Origin: Streptomyces sp. LHD-70
Lineage (GTDB): Bacteria > Actinomycetota > Actinomycetes > Streptomycetales > Streptomycetaceae
DNA length: 64,000 nt
Direction: 5' to 3'
Assembly (NCBI RefSeq): GCF_031157275.1
Contig: NZ_JAVIFW010000005.1
Coordinates: 248,001-312,000, forward strand
In this document: positions 52,665 to 64,000 of the stretch, one piece after another
Layout of the letters: every line of letters begins with the position of its first letter
Numbering within the stretch: position 1 is the first letter of the stretch
Notes under the pieces: model-generated
The model's input: only the letters and a program-made list of their open reading frames with translations
Databases searched by the model: none
Told to the model about the DNA's origin: nothing
Position numbers and translations under genes: made by a program

Positions 52665-54338
52665 ATGACTGAGTATGGCCGGGGCTCCGGCTCCGAACCG
52701 TGGCATCCCAATGACCCGTTGTACGGGGACCAGGGATGGGAAGGACAGCAGGCCGCCGGCCCGAGTCCGTACGGCGGCCAGCCGCAGCACTACCCGCAGC
52801 AGTCACCGGAAGCGCACTACGGCGGCCGGCAGCACGGCTACCCGCAGCAGAGCACTCCGCAGGCCGACTACCCGCAGCAGGGCAGTCCGCAGACCGGCTA
52901 CCCGCAGCAGAACGTTCCGCAGGCCGGCTACCCGCAGCACGACTTCAACGGCGGTTGGGACACCGGCCAGCAGACCGGCTACGACCCGTACGCCGATCCG
53001 TACGCGGGCCAGACCGCCGCGTACGGAGCCGAGCGACCCGACCCGTACGACAGCCCCGAGGCCTATCCGCCGCCGCAGCCGCCGGGCCATCGGCACGAGC
53101 CCGTCGAGGAGAACATCGACTGGGACCCCGGCCCCAACGACCGCGAGCACGCCTTCTTCGCGGGCGGCGACGATGACGACGACGCGGACGACGAGCACCC
53201 GCGCGCCTCGCGCCGGGGCGGTCGCAAGGAGCGGCGCGGCAAGGGCGGGAAGAAGAAACGCAGCGGTTGCGCCTGCCTCGTCCTCACGCTGATCTTCGCG
53301 GGCGGCATCGGCGGAGTCGGCTACTTCGGCTACCAGTTCTACCAGGACAATTACGGCAGCGGCGGCGACTACACCGGCAGCGGAACCGGCGAGAAGGTCA
53401 CCGTCGACATCCCCAAGGGCGCCGGTGGTTACGTCATCGGCAACAAGCTGGAGCAGGCCGGAGTGGTCAAGAGCGCCGACGCGTTCGTCAGCGCTCAGGG
53501 TCAACACCCCGACGGCCTGACCATCCAGGCCGGCGTCTACTCGCTGAACAAGGAGATGTCGGCGAAGGCCGCCGTCGAGGCGATGCTCGACCCGAAGAGC
53601 CGCAACAACCTCATCATCGCCGAGGGCCGCCGCAACGCCTGGGTCTACGAGCAGATCGACAAGCGGCTCGAGGTCGACAAGGGCACCACCCAGAAGTACG
53701 CCAAGGAGAACTGGAAGAAACTCGGCCTGCCCAGCTGGGCCACCCAGAACATCAACGGCGACGTCAAGGACCCGCTCGAGGGCTTCCTCTTCCCGTCGAG
53801 CTATCCGGTGGCCAAGGGCCAGAGCCCCGGTGACGTACTCAAGAAGATGGTCGCGACTGCCAGTAGGGAATACGAGAACTACAACATCGAGGGCAAGGCC
53901 GAGGAACTCAAGCTCGACAACCCGCTGCAGTTGGTCACAGTGGCGAGCCTGACCCAGGCCGAAGGCAAGACCCACGCAGACTTCCGAAAGATGGCTGAGG
54001 TCGTCTACAACCGCCTCGACCCGAGCAATACGGAGACTTACCAGCTTCTTCAGTTCGACTCGTCCTTCAACTACTTGAAGGGTCAGAGCGAGATCAACAT
54101 CGGTGAAGAAGAGATCAAGAGCAACAAGGATCCGTACAACACTTACACGCGGAAGGGGCTTCCCCCCGGCCCCATCGGCAACCCTGGGCAGGAAGCACTC
54201 GGCGCTGCGCTCAAGCCGACCGATGACGGCTGGCTGTACTTCGTGGCCACCGACGGTATGAGCAAGACCGAGTTCGCGAAGACGCATGACGAGTTCTTGA
54301 AGCTGAAGGAAAAGTTCAATGCAAACAACCGGGGCTGA
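52665..54338 (+). CDS. mltG: Endolytic murein transglycosylase MltG
   Basis: The 557-residue protein cuts nascent peptidoglycan glycan strands. A cytoplasmic Gln/Pro/Tyr-rich N terminus (about 185 residues) contains 10-residue YPQQ repeats. A Lys/Arg cluster precedes one membrane helix (CACLVLTLIFAGGIGGVGYFGY, near 202-224). Outside the membrane come a LysM-like part and the YceG domain with VASLTQAEGKTHADF (catalytic Glu) and VVYNRLDPSNTETYQLLQFD. The last ~120 codons have visibly more A/T third positions than the rest of the window. The stop lies 20 bases inside aroE. Confidence 0.95.
   Translation: MTEYGRGSGSEPWHPNDPLYGDQGWEGQQAAGPSPYGGQPQHYPQQSPEAHYGGRQHGYPQQSTPQADYPQQGSPQTGYPQQNVPQAGYPQHDFNGGWDTGQQTGYDPYADPYAGQTAAYGAERPDPYDSPEAYPPPQPPGHRHEPVEENIDWDPGPNDREHAFFAGGDDDDDADDEHPRASRRGGRKERRGKGGKKKRSGCACLVLTLIFAGGIGGVGYFGYQFYQDNYGSGGDYTGSGTGEKVTVDIPKGAGGYVIGNKLEQAGVVKSADAFVSAQGQHPDGLTIQAGVYSLNKEMSAKAAVEAMLDPKSRNNLIIAEGRRNAWVYEQIDKRLEVDKGTTQKYAKENWKKLGLPSWATQNINGDVKDPLEGFLFPSSYPVAKGQSPGDVLKKMVATASREYENYNIEGKAEELKLDNPLQLVTVASLTQAEGKTHADFRKMAEVVYNRLDPSNTETYQLLQFDSSFNYLKGQSEINIGEEEIKSNKDPYNTYTRKGLPPGPIGNPGQEALGAALKPTDDGWLYFVATDGMSKTEFAKTHDEFLKLKEKFNANNRG
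52839..52940 (+). repeat. 30-bp tandem repeats in mltG coding YPQQ-type decapeptides
   Basis: Units start at 52839, 52869, 52899 and (partial) 52929. Each encodes Tyr-Pro-Gln-Gln-x-x-Pro-Gln-x-x in the cytoplasmic region of MltG. TACCCGCAGCAG is constant. Confidence 0.85.
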
Positions 54339-55161
54339 GATTCGACGTCGGGCCGCGGTTCTCGGCTCGCCGATCGCCCACTCCCTCTCACCGGTTCTGC
54401 ACAGCGCCGCGTACGCGGAACTCGGCCTGGACGACTGGGAGTACGGGCGTTTCGAGGTCGACGAGGCGGCGCTGCCCGGCTTCCTCGAAGGGCTGGGCGC
54501 CGAGTGGGCCGGGCTCTCCCTGACGATGCCGCTGAAGCGTGCCGTCATTCCGCTGCTCGACGAGATCAGCGAGACGGCCGCGTCCGTGGAAGCCGTGAAC
54601 ACCGTGGTGTTCGGGGCGGACGGACGCCGGACCGGCGACAACACCGACATCCCCGGCATGGTCGCCGCGCTCCGCGAGCGGGGCATCGAGCAGGTCGGGT
54701 CGGCCGCGATCCTGGGCGCAGGGGCCACGGCCTCGTCCGCGCTCGCCGCGCTCTCGCGGATCTGCACGGGCGAGATCGTCGCGTACGTACGCAGCGAGGC
54801 GCGCGCCGTGGAGATGAAGCAGTGGGGCGAGCGGCTCGACGTGGACGTGCGGACGGCCGCCTGGGACGACGCCGTCGCGGCCTTCGAGGCTCCGCTGGTG
54901 ATCGCCACGACGCCCGCCGGTACCACGGACGAGCTGTCCAAGTCGGTTCCGGAACGGCCGGGCACACTCTTCGACGTGCTGTACGAGCCGTGGCCGACCG
55001 AACTGGCCGCGCGCTGGTCGATGTTCGGCGGCGCGGTGGTCAGCGGGCTCGACCTGCTCGTGCACCAGGCCGTGCTGCAGGTCGAGCAGATGACGGGCCG
55101 CTCGCCGGCGCCGCTGGACGCGATGCGGCAGGCGGGGGAGCGGGCGCTCGCGGCCGACTAG
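54319..55161 (+). CDS. aroE: Shikimate dehydrogenase
   Basis: The 280-residue enzyme reduces 3-dehydroshikimate with NADPH in aromatic amino acid synthesis. The substrate-binding SLSPVLHSAAY and the catalytic lysine in SLTMPLKR are present, with NTDIPGMV (Asp) and GAGATASSALAAL as the nucleotide loop. ATG 54319 lies inside the mltG 3' end (20-base overlap). aroC-aroK-aroB follow after a 360-base gap and supply or use neighbouring steps. Confidence 0.93.
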   Translation: MQTTGAEIRRRAAVLGSPIAHSLSPVLHSAAYAELGLDDWEYGRFEVDEAALPGFLEGLGAEWAGLSLTMPLKRAVIPLLDEISETAASVEAVNTVVFGADGRRTGDNTDIPGMVAALRERGIEQVGSAAILGAGATASSALAALSRICTGEIVAYVRSEARAVEMKQWGERLDVDVRTAAWDDAVAAFEAPLVIATTPAGTTDELSKSVPERPGTLFDVLYEPWPTELAARWSMFGGAVVSGLDLLVHQAVLQVEQMTGRSPAPLDAMRQAGERALAAD

Positions 55162-55173
55162 GTTCCGCCCCGC

Positions 55174-55215
55174 CCCCACCGCTCACCGCTCACCGCTCAC
55201 CGCTCACCGCCCACC
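55174..55215. repeat. 7-bp tandem repeats (GCTCACC), about five copies
   Basis: Four exact GCTCACC units (55181, 55188, 55195, 55202) are flanked by single-change copies (CCCCACC before, GCCCACC after). The last units form the left arm of the following hairpin. Confidence 0.85.
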
Positions 55216-55233
55216 GGCCGCCGGTGGGCGGTG
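55205..55233 (+). terminator. GC hairpin after aroE
   Basis: A perfect 13-bp stem (55205-55217 against 55221-55233) with a 3-base loop, 44 bases after the aroE stop, without a T-run. Confidence 0.65.
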
Positions 55234-55521
55234 AAGCTGACATTCTTCGTGCTGATTCCGCACGCGCTTTCGGGCCTCGCCGGGTGCCTCGATCGGGCCG
55301 GAGGCGATGCCGGGCAGCGTCCCGCGCGACCGCCTGGGCTGCGGCGTTGCCCCACGGGACTCCCCTGTCTGCGCACGGATGCGCGAGCCGAGCGCGCGTC
55401 CGCCTGCTGGACCGGCGGCCGGGGCTCCTCCCCGGACGTGGGAGGATCTAGGCAGGCGGGCCAGGGCCGCGCACCCGGCCGCGCCGTCGCCAGAAACCAG
55501 GCGCGAGCATGAGGAGCACCG

Positions 55522-58380
<2,859 letters not shown>

Positions 58381-58417
58381 TCCGAAATGGCCCGGCCCGT
58401 CGGGCACTTGTGGCTCT

Positions 58418-58447
58418 CCCCGGCCGTTCACACAACGGCGGCCGGGG
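58418..58447 (+). terminator. GC hairpin downstream of aroB
   Basis: CCCCGGCCG pairs with CGGCCGGGG around a 12-base loop, about 120 bases after aroB and just before the next gene. Confidence 0.55.
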
Positions 58448-58542
58448 AAGGTACCGTTCGGTAAGGCCCGGGCGCCGCGACATGTCCGCCCGACGCCCGC
58501 CCGACCAGCGCCAGTTGCCTGTACGAGACGGAGTGGCACCGG

Positions 58543-59502
58543 ATGCAGCACGCAGTGGGGAATCCGCTGCCGCCGCCCCATCAGCCGGGGCACGGACCGG
58601 CCACGGGCTGGTCCCCGGCCGCACACCACCCGGGACCCGCGGGTCACCCCGGTCCCGCCCCGCAGCAGGGTGCCCCGCATCCTCCGCCCGCTCCGGGCCC
58701 GCCGCAGCCCGCTCCCGGACCCGCCGCGCCCCCGCCCGGCGCTCCTGGACCGGCCGCTGGACCGGCCGCGCCCGCGGCCCCGCCACCGCCGCCCGCCCCC
58801 GGCTATCACGCACCGCCGCCTCAGCCCGCCCAGGCGCAGCAGCAGCCCGGTGCGGAGAACACCACCGGGCACATCCAGCTCCCGCCCGGCGGCCCCGTCG
58901 CCGTGCCGAGTCCGCCGCAGGACGCCACGCAGGGCGACACCGGTGCGACCACGCTCGCGGTCCTGCTCATCGGCCCGGCCGGCGCCGGCAAGACCTCCGT
59001 GGCCAAGTACTGGGCGGAGCACCGCCGCGTGCCCACCGCCCACATCAGCCTCGACGACGTCCGCGAATGGGTCCGCTCAGGCTTCGCCGACCCGCAGACC
59101 GGCTGGAACGACAACTCCGAGGCGCAGTACCGCCTGGCCCGCCGCACCTGCGGCTTCGCCGCCCGCAACTTCCTGGCCAACGGCATCTCCTGCATACTCG
59201 ACGACGCCGTCTTCCCGGACCGCCCCGTCGTAGGACTCGGCGGCTGGAAGCGGCACGTCGGGCCCGGCCTGCTCCCCGTGGTGCTGTTGCCCGGCCTGGA
59301 GATCGTCCTGGAGCGCAACGCCCAGCGCAGCGGAAACCGCCGCCTCACCGACGAGGAAGTGGCGCGCATCCACGGCCGCATGGCCGGCTGGTACGGCTCG
59401 GGACTGCCGATCGTCGACAACTCCAGTTACGACGTCCCGACCACGGCCCGAGTCCTGGACGACGTCCTGGCCCGCGCCATCGCCAGCCCGCCCCAGTGGT
59501 AG
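58543..59502 (+). CDS. P-loop ATPase/kinase-like protein with long Pro-rich N terminus
   Basis: The 319-residue protein has two parts. Residues 1-130 are Pro/Ala/Gly/Gln-rich and surely disordered. Residues ~135-319 form a P-loop domain with LLIGPAGAGKTSVAKYWAE (Walker A), ISLDDVREWVRSG, ISCILDDAVFPDR and an arginine-containing lid-like segment (ERNAQRSGNRRL), close to the AAA_33/zeta-toxin type of small-molecule or nucleotide kinases. A substrate cannot be named, and no antitoxin gene is adjacent. It sits between aroB and the M24 gene in Streptomyces. The start is ATG 58543. Confidence 0.82.
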   Translation: MQHAVGNPLPPPHQPGHGPATGWSPAAHHPGPAGHPGPAPQQGAPHPPPAPGPPQPAPGPAAPPPGAPGPAAGPAAPAAPPPPPAPGYHAPPPQPAQAQQQPGAENTTGHIQLPPGGPVAVPSPPQDATQGDTGATTLAVLLIGPAGAGKTSVAKYWAEHRRVPTAHISLDDVREWVRSGFADPQTGWNDNSEAQYRLARRTCGFAARNFLANGISCILDDAVFPDRPVVGLGGWKRHVGPGLLPVVLLPGLEIVLERNAQRSGNRRLTDEEVARIHGRMAGWYGSGLPIVDNSSYDVPTTARVLDDVLARAIASPPQW

Positions 59503-59581
59503 ACGCCCCCTGAACCCTCGAGCAGCCCCGGTCGGACCTGCTGGCCAGGACGGATCGCGCGCCCGCTCGTAGGCTCGATTC

Positions 59582-60688
59582 ATGTCCGAGGTGTACGCGG
59601 CCCGCAGAGCGCGCCTGAGGGATCAGTGCACGGCCGGCGGCAGCGCGGCCGCCGTCGTCTCCCGCCCCGCCAATGTCCGCTACCTGGCCGGGGCGGCGCC
59701 CCGCGGCTCGGCCCTGCTGCTCGGGCCGCGCCTCGACCTCCTGCTCTGCCGCAGCCTGCCGACCGGTGAGCCCGACGAGGGCAGGCCGGATGAGTCGCTG
59801 CAGGTCCACATGCTGGCGGCGGCCGGAGGAGACGCCGCCGTCGCCGCCGCCGACCTCGCCGCGGGACAGGGCGCCGACTCCCTCGCCGTCGAGGAGCACC
59901 ATCTGACCGTCGCCCGGCACCGCGCCCTGACCTCCGTGGCGCCCCGGCTGCGCCTGGCCGACCTGGGCTGCGCCGTCGAACAGCTGCGGCTCGTCAAGGA
60001 CGACGAGGAGATCTCCTGCCTGCGCATCGCCGCCGAGATCGCCGACCAGGCCCTGGGAGAACTCCTCGAATCCATCCTCGTAGGGCGTACGGAACGTCAT
60101 CTCGCGCTCGAACTGGAGCGGCGGCTCGTCGACCACGGCGCGGACGGGCCCGCCTTCCCCACCTCGGTCGGCACCGGCGTCAACTCGGGCCGCGGCACGC
60201 ACCGGCCCACCGACCGGCGCGTGGAGGAGGGCGACTTCCTCTCCGTCTGCCTCGGCGCCGCCTACCGCGGCTACCGCAGCGAGATCGGCCGCACCTTCGT
60301 CATCGGCACCACCCCGGCCGACTGGCAGATCGAGCTGTACGACCTGGTCTTCGCCGCGCAACGGGCGGGCCGCGAGGCGCTCGCACCGGGCGCGGAGTAC
60401 CGCGAAGTCGACCGCGCGGCACGCTCCGTACTCGACGCCGCCGGGTACACGGACGGCCTGACGCCGCTCACCGGCCACGGGGTGGGGCTGGAAAACTACG
60501 AGGACCCGCAGTTGGCCCCCGGAGCCATGGGTAAACTGGACGCTTGTGTGCCGGTCACCGTCGAACCGGGGGTCCACCTCCCGGGGCGGGGCGGTGTCCG
60601 GATCGATGACACGCTCGTCGTGCGCCCCGAGGCGGACGGCGGACCCGAGCTACTCACCATCACGACCAAGGAGCTGCTCGCGCTCTAG
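59582..60688 (+). CDS. M24-family (Xaa-Pro peptidase-like) protein with altered metal ligands
   Basis: The 368-residue protein has the creatinase-like N-terminal domain and the M24 pita-bread domain. The metal-ligand set is altered. The first Asp (usual VLIDAGAEY) is Cys223 in [10 protein letters not shown], the second (usual SDITRT) is Glu234 in SEIGRT, the His in [12 protein letters not shown] and the Glu in [11 protein letters not shown] remain, and the last Glu (usual GVRIED) is Asp in [10 protein letters not shown]. It may be inactive as a peptidase or use another metal. It lies directly before efp, where many bacteria have an active Pro peptidase (pepQ). The start is ATG 59582. Confidence 0.88.
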   Translation: MSEVYAARRARLRDQCTAGGSAAAVVSRPANVRYLAGAAPRGSALLLGPRLDLLLCRSLPTGEPDEGRPDESLQVHMLAAAGGDAAVAAADLAAGQGADSLAVEEHHLTVARHRALTSVAPRLRLADLGCAVEQLRLVKDDEEISCLRIAAEIADQALGELLESILVGRTERHLALELERRLVDHGADGPAFPTSVGTGVNSGRGTHRPTDRRVEEGDFLSVCLGAAYRGYRSEIGRTFVIGTTPADWQIELYDLVFAAQRAGREALAPGAEYREVDRAARSVLDAAGYTDGLTPLTGHGVGLENYEDPQLAPGAMGKLDACVPVTVEPGVHLPGRGGVRIDDTLVVRPEADGGPELLTITTKELLAL

Positions 60689-60737
60689 CGCGTACGGCCT
60701 TCGGTCCCACCAGTCCAGTCCAGGAGATTCCGCAACC

Positions 60738-61304
60738 GTGGCTTCCACGAACGACCTCAAGAACGGCATGGTGCTCAAGCTCGACGGGGGCCAGCTCTGG
60801 TCCGTCGTCGAGTTCCAGCACGTCAAGCCCGGCAAGGGCCCGGCTTTCGTGCGCACCAAGCTCAAGAACGTGCTCTCCGGCAAGACGGTCGACAAGACCT
60901 TCAACGCCGGTACCAAGGTCGAGACGGCCACTGTCGACAAGCGCGACATGCAGTTCTCGTACATGGACGGCGACTACTTCGTCTTCATGGACATGCAGAC
61001 GTACGACCAGCTGCACATCGACCGGAAGGTCGTCGGCGACGCCGCGAACTTCCTCATCGAGGGCTTCGAGGCCACCGTGGCGCAGCACGAGGGCGAGGTG
61101 CTCTTCGTCGAGCTGCCTGCCGCCGTCGAGCTCGTCATCCAGGAGACCGAGCCGGGCGTCCAGGGCGACCGCTCCACCGGCGGCACCAAGCCCGCCATCC
61201 TGGAGACCGGCCACCAGATCAACGTGCCGCTCTTCATCACCACCGGCGAGAAGATCAAGGTCGACACCCGCGACAGCAGCTACCTCGGCCGGGTGAACAG
61301 CTAA
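60738..61304 (+). CDS. efp: Elongation factor P
   Basis: The 188-residue factor rescues ribosomes stalled at poly-proline. Domain I carries the conserved loop [14 protein letters not shown] with Lys33 at the position that receives modification in many bacteria; no EpmA or EarP gene is nearby. Domains II and III follow ([37 protein letters not shown]). The start is GTG 60738. nusB begins two bases after the stop, a coupling widespread in Gram-positive bacteria. Confidence 0.97.
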   Translation: MASTNDLKNGMVLKLDGGQLWSVVEFQHVKPGKGPAFVRTKLKNVLSGKTVDKTFNAGTKVETATVDKRDMQFSYMDGDYFVFMDMQTYDQLHIDRKVVGDAANFLIEGFEATVAQHEGEVLFVELPAAVELVIQETEPGVQGDRSTGGTKPAILETGHQINVPLFITTGEKIKVDTRDSSYLGRVNS

Positions 61305-61306
61305 CC

Positions 61307-61741
61307 GTGGCCGCCCGTAACACGGCCCGCAAGCGTGCCTTCCAGATCCTCTTCGAGGCAGACCAGCGCGGCACCGACGTCCTGACCGTCCTCGCGGACT
61401 GGGTGCGCCACTCGCGCAGCGACACCCGCCAGCCGCCGGTCAGCGAGTTCACCATGCAGCTGGTCGAGGGGTACGCGGAGAACGCCGCCCGGATCGACGA
61501 GCTCATCGCGCAGTACGCGGTGGACTGGACCCTCGACCGCATGCCGGTCGTGGACCGGAACCTGCTGCGGCTCGGCGCCTACGAGCTGATCTGGGAGGAC
61601 GGGACGCCCGACGCCGTCGTCCTCGACGAGGCGGTGCAGCTCGCCAAGGAGTTCTCCACCGACGAGTCGCCGGCGTTCATCAACGGTCTGCTCGGCCGCC
61701 TGAAGGACCTCAAGCCGACCCTGCGCAGGGACGAGGCCTGA
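61307..61741 (+). CDS. nusB: Transcription antitermination factor NusB
   Basis: The 144-residue helical protein binds boxA RNA with S10 for rRNA antitermination. The NTARKRAFQILFEADQRG start, VDWTLDRMPVVDRNLLRLGAYEL and the C-terminal FSTDESPAFINGLLGRLK are typical. GTG 61307 lies two bases after the efp stop. A hairpin at 61764-61807 ends the M24-efp-nusB unit. Confidence 0.97.
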   Translation: MAARNTARKRAFQILFEADQRGTDVLTVLADWVRHSRSDTRQPPVSEFTMQLVEGYAENAARIDELIAQYAVDWTLDRMPVVDRNLLRLGAYELIWEDGTPDAVVLDEAVQLAKEFSTDESPAFINGLLGRLKDLKPTLRRDEA

Positions 61742-61763
61742 GCGGACTTCACGGTTCTCTCAT

Positions 61764-61807
61764 CGACGAGGGGCCCACGGCGCATACGCGCTGTGGGCCC
61801 CTCGTCG
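61764..61807 (+). terminator. Terminator of nusB
   Basis: A perfect 15-bp stem (61764-61778 against 61793-61807) with a 14-base loop, 22 bases after the nusB stop. Confidence 0.75.
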
Positions 61808-61818
61808 TGCGCCACCGA

Positions 61819-61895
61819 TACGAGAAAGCCGCCGGGCCGTCCGTCCGAGAAAAGCCGCCGGGCCGTCGGTACGAGAAAAGCCGCCGGGCCGTCGG
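61819..61895. repeat. 25-26-bp tandem repeats downstream of bldD
   Basis: Three copies begin at 61819, 61844 and 61870; the core CGAGAAAAGCCGCCGGGCCGTC is nearly unchanged (one A deleted in the first). Read on the minus strand this core is the right arm plus T-tail of the bldD terminator. Confidence 0.9.
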
Positions 61896-61924
61896 GAAGA
61901 TCGCTCTTCCCGACGACCCGGCGG
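61880..61924 (-). terminator. Terminator of bldD
   Basis: A stem of about 20 bp with one mismatch (61880-61900 against 61904-61924) is followed on the minus strand by CTTTTCTCG. It starts 27 bases after the bldD stop. The right arm and tail are duplicated twice further downstream. Confidence 0.8.
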
Positions 61925-61951
61925 CACGTTTCTGCTCAAGGCTGAGGCGGC

Positions 61952-62452
61952 TCAGGCCTCTTCGTGGGTGACCGCGCGACGCGCGTCCGCGTCCAGGACG
62001 CCCCAGCTGATCAGCTGCTCGGTGAGGACCGAGGGGGACTGGTCGTAGATCACCGCGAGGGTGCGCAGGTCGTCCTGGCGGATCGAGAGCACCTTGCCGT
62101 TGTAGTCACCGCGCTGGGACTGGATCGTCGCCGCGTAACGCTGCAGCGGGCCGGCCTTCTCCTGCGGGACGTGGGCCAGGCGCTCCAGGTCGAGGACCAG
62201 CTTCGGCGGCGGCTCGGCGGCACCGCCGGGCGTCGTGCCCGGGAGCAGCTCCTGCACGGGGACGCCGTAGAAGTCCGCCAGCTCGGCGAGGCGCTGCACG
62301 GTCACGGCGCGATCGCCGCGCTCGTAGGAGCCCACCACGACGGCCTTCCAGCGGCCCTGGGACTTCTCCTCGACACCGTGGAGGGAAAGGCCCTGCTGGG
62401 TGCGGATGGCCCGGAGCTTGGCCCCGAGCTGTTTGGCGTATTCGCTGGACAT
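61952..62452 (-). CDS. bldD: Developmental master repressor BldD
   Basis: The 166-residue protein represses sporulation genes during vegetative growth, under control of cyclic di-GMP. The N-terminal helix-turn-helix (about 7-65) has LGAKLRAIRTQQGLSL and VVVGSYERGDRAVTVQRLAEL. The C-terminal domain keeps the c-di-GMP signature R114-G-D-x8-R125-Q-D-D128 at exactly the published positions. The start is ATG 62452, with GGGGAGC upstream. A BldD-like box lies in its own promoter region, fitting autoregulation. Confidence 0.98.
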   Translation of the reverse strand: MSSEYAKQLGAKLRAIRTQQGLSLHGVEEKSQGRWKAVVVGSYERGDRAVTVQRLAELADFYGVPVQELLPGTTPGGAAEPPPKLVLDLERLAHVPQEKAGPLQRYAATIQSQRGDYNGKVLSIRQDDLRTLAVIYDQSPSVLTEQLISWGVLDADARRAVTHEEA

Positions 62453-62496
62453 ATAGCTCCCCGGACGCTGCATTCTGCGGCCTCGACCGCGTGCCT

Positions 62497-62516
62497 GTGA
62501 CTCACTGTGAGATTAC
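62497..62516. promoter_or_regulatory. Candidate BldD box upstream of bldD
   Basis: GTGACTCACTGTGAG followed by ATTAC contains GTGACTCAC, close to the BldD half-site pattern AGTGA-n-TCACC, and the 11-bp palindrome CTCACTGTGAG. It lies 45-64 bases before the start codon. Confidence 0.55.
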
Positions 62517-62633
62517 GCAGCGTTACTTGTCTGCGTCAAGCCGAATGGTCCGTACCGGCCTTCCGGGGGCCTGTGAACTGCGGTGTTGCCGCTGCTGCTA
62601 AGCTGGCTGGCGCAATCTCGACGTCCTTTAAGG

Positions 62634-63248
<615 letters not shown>

Positions 63249-63338
63249 CACCCCGGATCCACCCGTGTGCGTCCGGTGTGCGCCACTGCGCGCCCTCATG
63301 CCTGAAAAAGTTCTGAACTCCCCTTTGGAGCCTGCCCG

Positions 63339-64000
63339 ATGATGCGCCACCTCATCTCGGCCGCCGACCTCTCCCGCGACGACGCCGTCCTGATCCTCGA
63401 CACCGCCGAGGAGATGGCCCGCGTCGCGGACCGGCCGATCAAGAAACTGCCCGCCCTGCGCGGACGGACCGTCGTGAACCTCTTCTTCGAGGACTCGACG
63501 CGTACCCGGATCTCCTTCGAGGCCGCCGAGAAGCGGCTCTCCGCGGATGTCATCAACTTCGCCGCCAAGGGATCGAGCGTGTCGAAGGGCGAGTCCCTCA
63601 AGGACACCGCCCAGACCCTCGAAGCCATGGGCGTCGACGCGGTCGTCATCCGGCACGGTGCCTCCGGCGCCCCGTACAACCTGGCGACCTCCGGCTGGAT
63701 CGACGCCGCCGTGATCAACGCCGGTGACGGCACCCACCAGCACCCCACGCAGGCGCTGCTCGACGCATTCACCATGCGCCGCCGCCTGATCGGACCCGAC
63801 GCCGGGCTCGGCCAGGACCTGGGCGGCAAGCGGATCACGATCGTCGGCGACGTCCTGCACAGCCGGGTCGCCCGCTCCAACGTCGACCTGCTGCACACGC
63901 TCGGCGCCGAGGTCACCCTCGTCGCGCCGCCCACCCTGCTGCCCGTCGGCGTGGACAGCTGGCCCTGCGAGGTGTCGTACAGCCTCGACCAGGTGCTCGC
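63339..64000 (+). CDS. pyrB: Aspartate carbamoyltransferase, N-terminal part (cut by window edge)
   Basis: The first ~220 residues of the catalytic subunit for the first committed step of pyrimidine synthesis are present. [21 protein letters not shown] binds carbamoyl phosphate, and [18 protein letters not shown] and [16 protein letters not shown] begin the aspartate domain. ATG 63339 (or 63342) follows TTGGAG. The frame continues beyond the window. It is the second gene of the pyrR operon. Confidence 0.97.
   Translation, partial: MMRHLISAADLSRDDAVLILDTAEEMARVADRPIKKLPALRGRTVVNLFFEDSTRTRISFEAAEKRLSADVINFAAKGSSVSKGESLKDTAQTLEAMGVDAVVIRHGASGAPYNLATSGWIDAAVINAGDGTHQHPTQALLDAFTMRRRLIGPDAGLGQDLGGKRITIVGDVLHSRVARSNVDLLHTLGAEVTLVAPPTLLPVGVDSWPCEVSYSLDQVL

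Larger units (their letters stand above)
55162..55521. other. 360-base gene-free stretch between aroE and aroC
   Basis: It holds the 7-bp tandem repeat and GC hairpin listed below (55174-55233) and a region that must carry the aroC promoter. Several short frames exist on both strands but overlap each other and have no ribosome-binding site. TAGGCA near 55449 is a weak -10 candidate. Confidence 0.7.

Noticed and set aside
58543..59502. Zeta-type toxin of a toxin-antitoxin pair
   Set aside because: No small antitoxin gene on either side, and the gene sits in a conserved core region.

Overview
The window is chromosomal core DNA from a high-GC actinomycete, almost certainly a Streptomyces. The codons are extremely G/C-ending, GTG and TTG starts are frequent, and SsgB and BldD are recognisable at high identity. 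The gene order thrS-HIT-PIS-PatA-PimA-pdxST-yebC-ruvCAB-yajC-secDF-apt-relA-hisS-rarA-rpsD-alaS-ruvX-mltG-aroE-aroCKB-efp-nusB-bldD-pyrRB is the one I recall for this part of Streptomyces chromosomes. No insertion sequence, integrase, prophage, CRISPR array or biosynthetic cluster was found.

Left part (1-15.8 kb): a truncated Ser/Thr kinase, small hypotheticals, a tRNA cluster on the minus strand (Gly-GCC, Cys-GCA, three Val-GAC), the folate genes pabB-pabC, an acetyltransferase, a DsbA-like protein, the sporulation gene ssgB, two isolated tRNA-Val(CAC) genes, a large membrane protein, an exonuclease, and an overlapping pair of unknown genes (a DUF4365 protein and an OB-like partner).

Middle (15.8-47.6 kb): thrS and a HIT phosphorylase, then a membrane protein and an EF-G paralogue on the minus strand. 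A translationally coupled phosphatidylinositol mannoside operon (PI-phosphate synthase, acyltransferase, PimA) follows, then pyridoxal-phosphate synthase pdxST, yebC, the Holliday-junction operon ruvCAB, the Sec accessory genes yajC-secD-secF coupled to apt, and relA (ppGpp). After these come DUF349 and cyclophilin genes on the minus strand, a glyoxalase-like hydrolase, hisS, a VKOR-type protein and rarA.

Right part (47.6-64 kb): a DUF2470 gene and rpsD flanking a sequence that fits the iron-box consensus, then a long plus-strand run: two small membrane/coil proteins, alaS, ruvX, mltG, aroE, the aroC-aroK-aroB operon, a P-loop protein, a degenerate M24 peptidase, efp and nusB. BldD (minus) and the pyrR-pyrB operon, cut by the window end, close the window.

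Most notable: (i) four copies of the LexA-independent DNA-damage promoter motif (PafBC/RecA-NDp type, TTGTCAGTG-N8-TAnnnT), placed before ruvC, rarA, a 554-aa membrane protein and an uncharacterised Cys-rich protein; (ii) the DUF4365/OB-like gene pair with nuclease-like residues; (iii) the iron box before the DUF2470 gene; (iv) a PyrR-binding hairpin beside the pyrR ribosome-binding site; (v) an M24 protein with altered metal ligands next to efp; (vi) perfect DnaA boxes before relA and before the alaS group; (vii) several short tandem repeats at gene ends.
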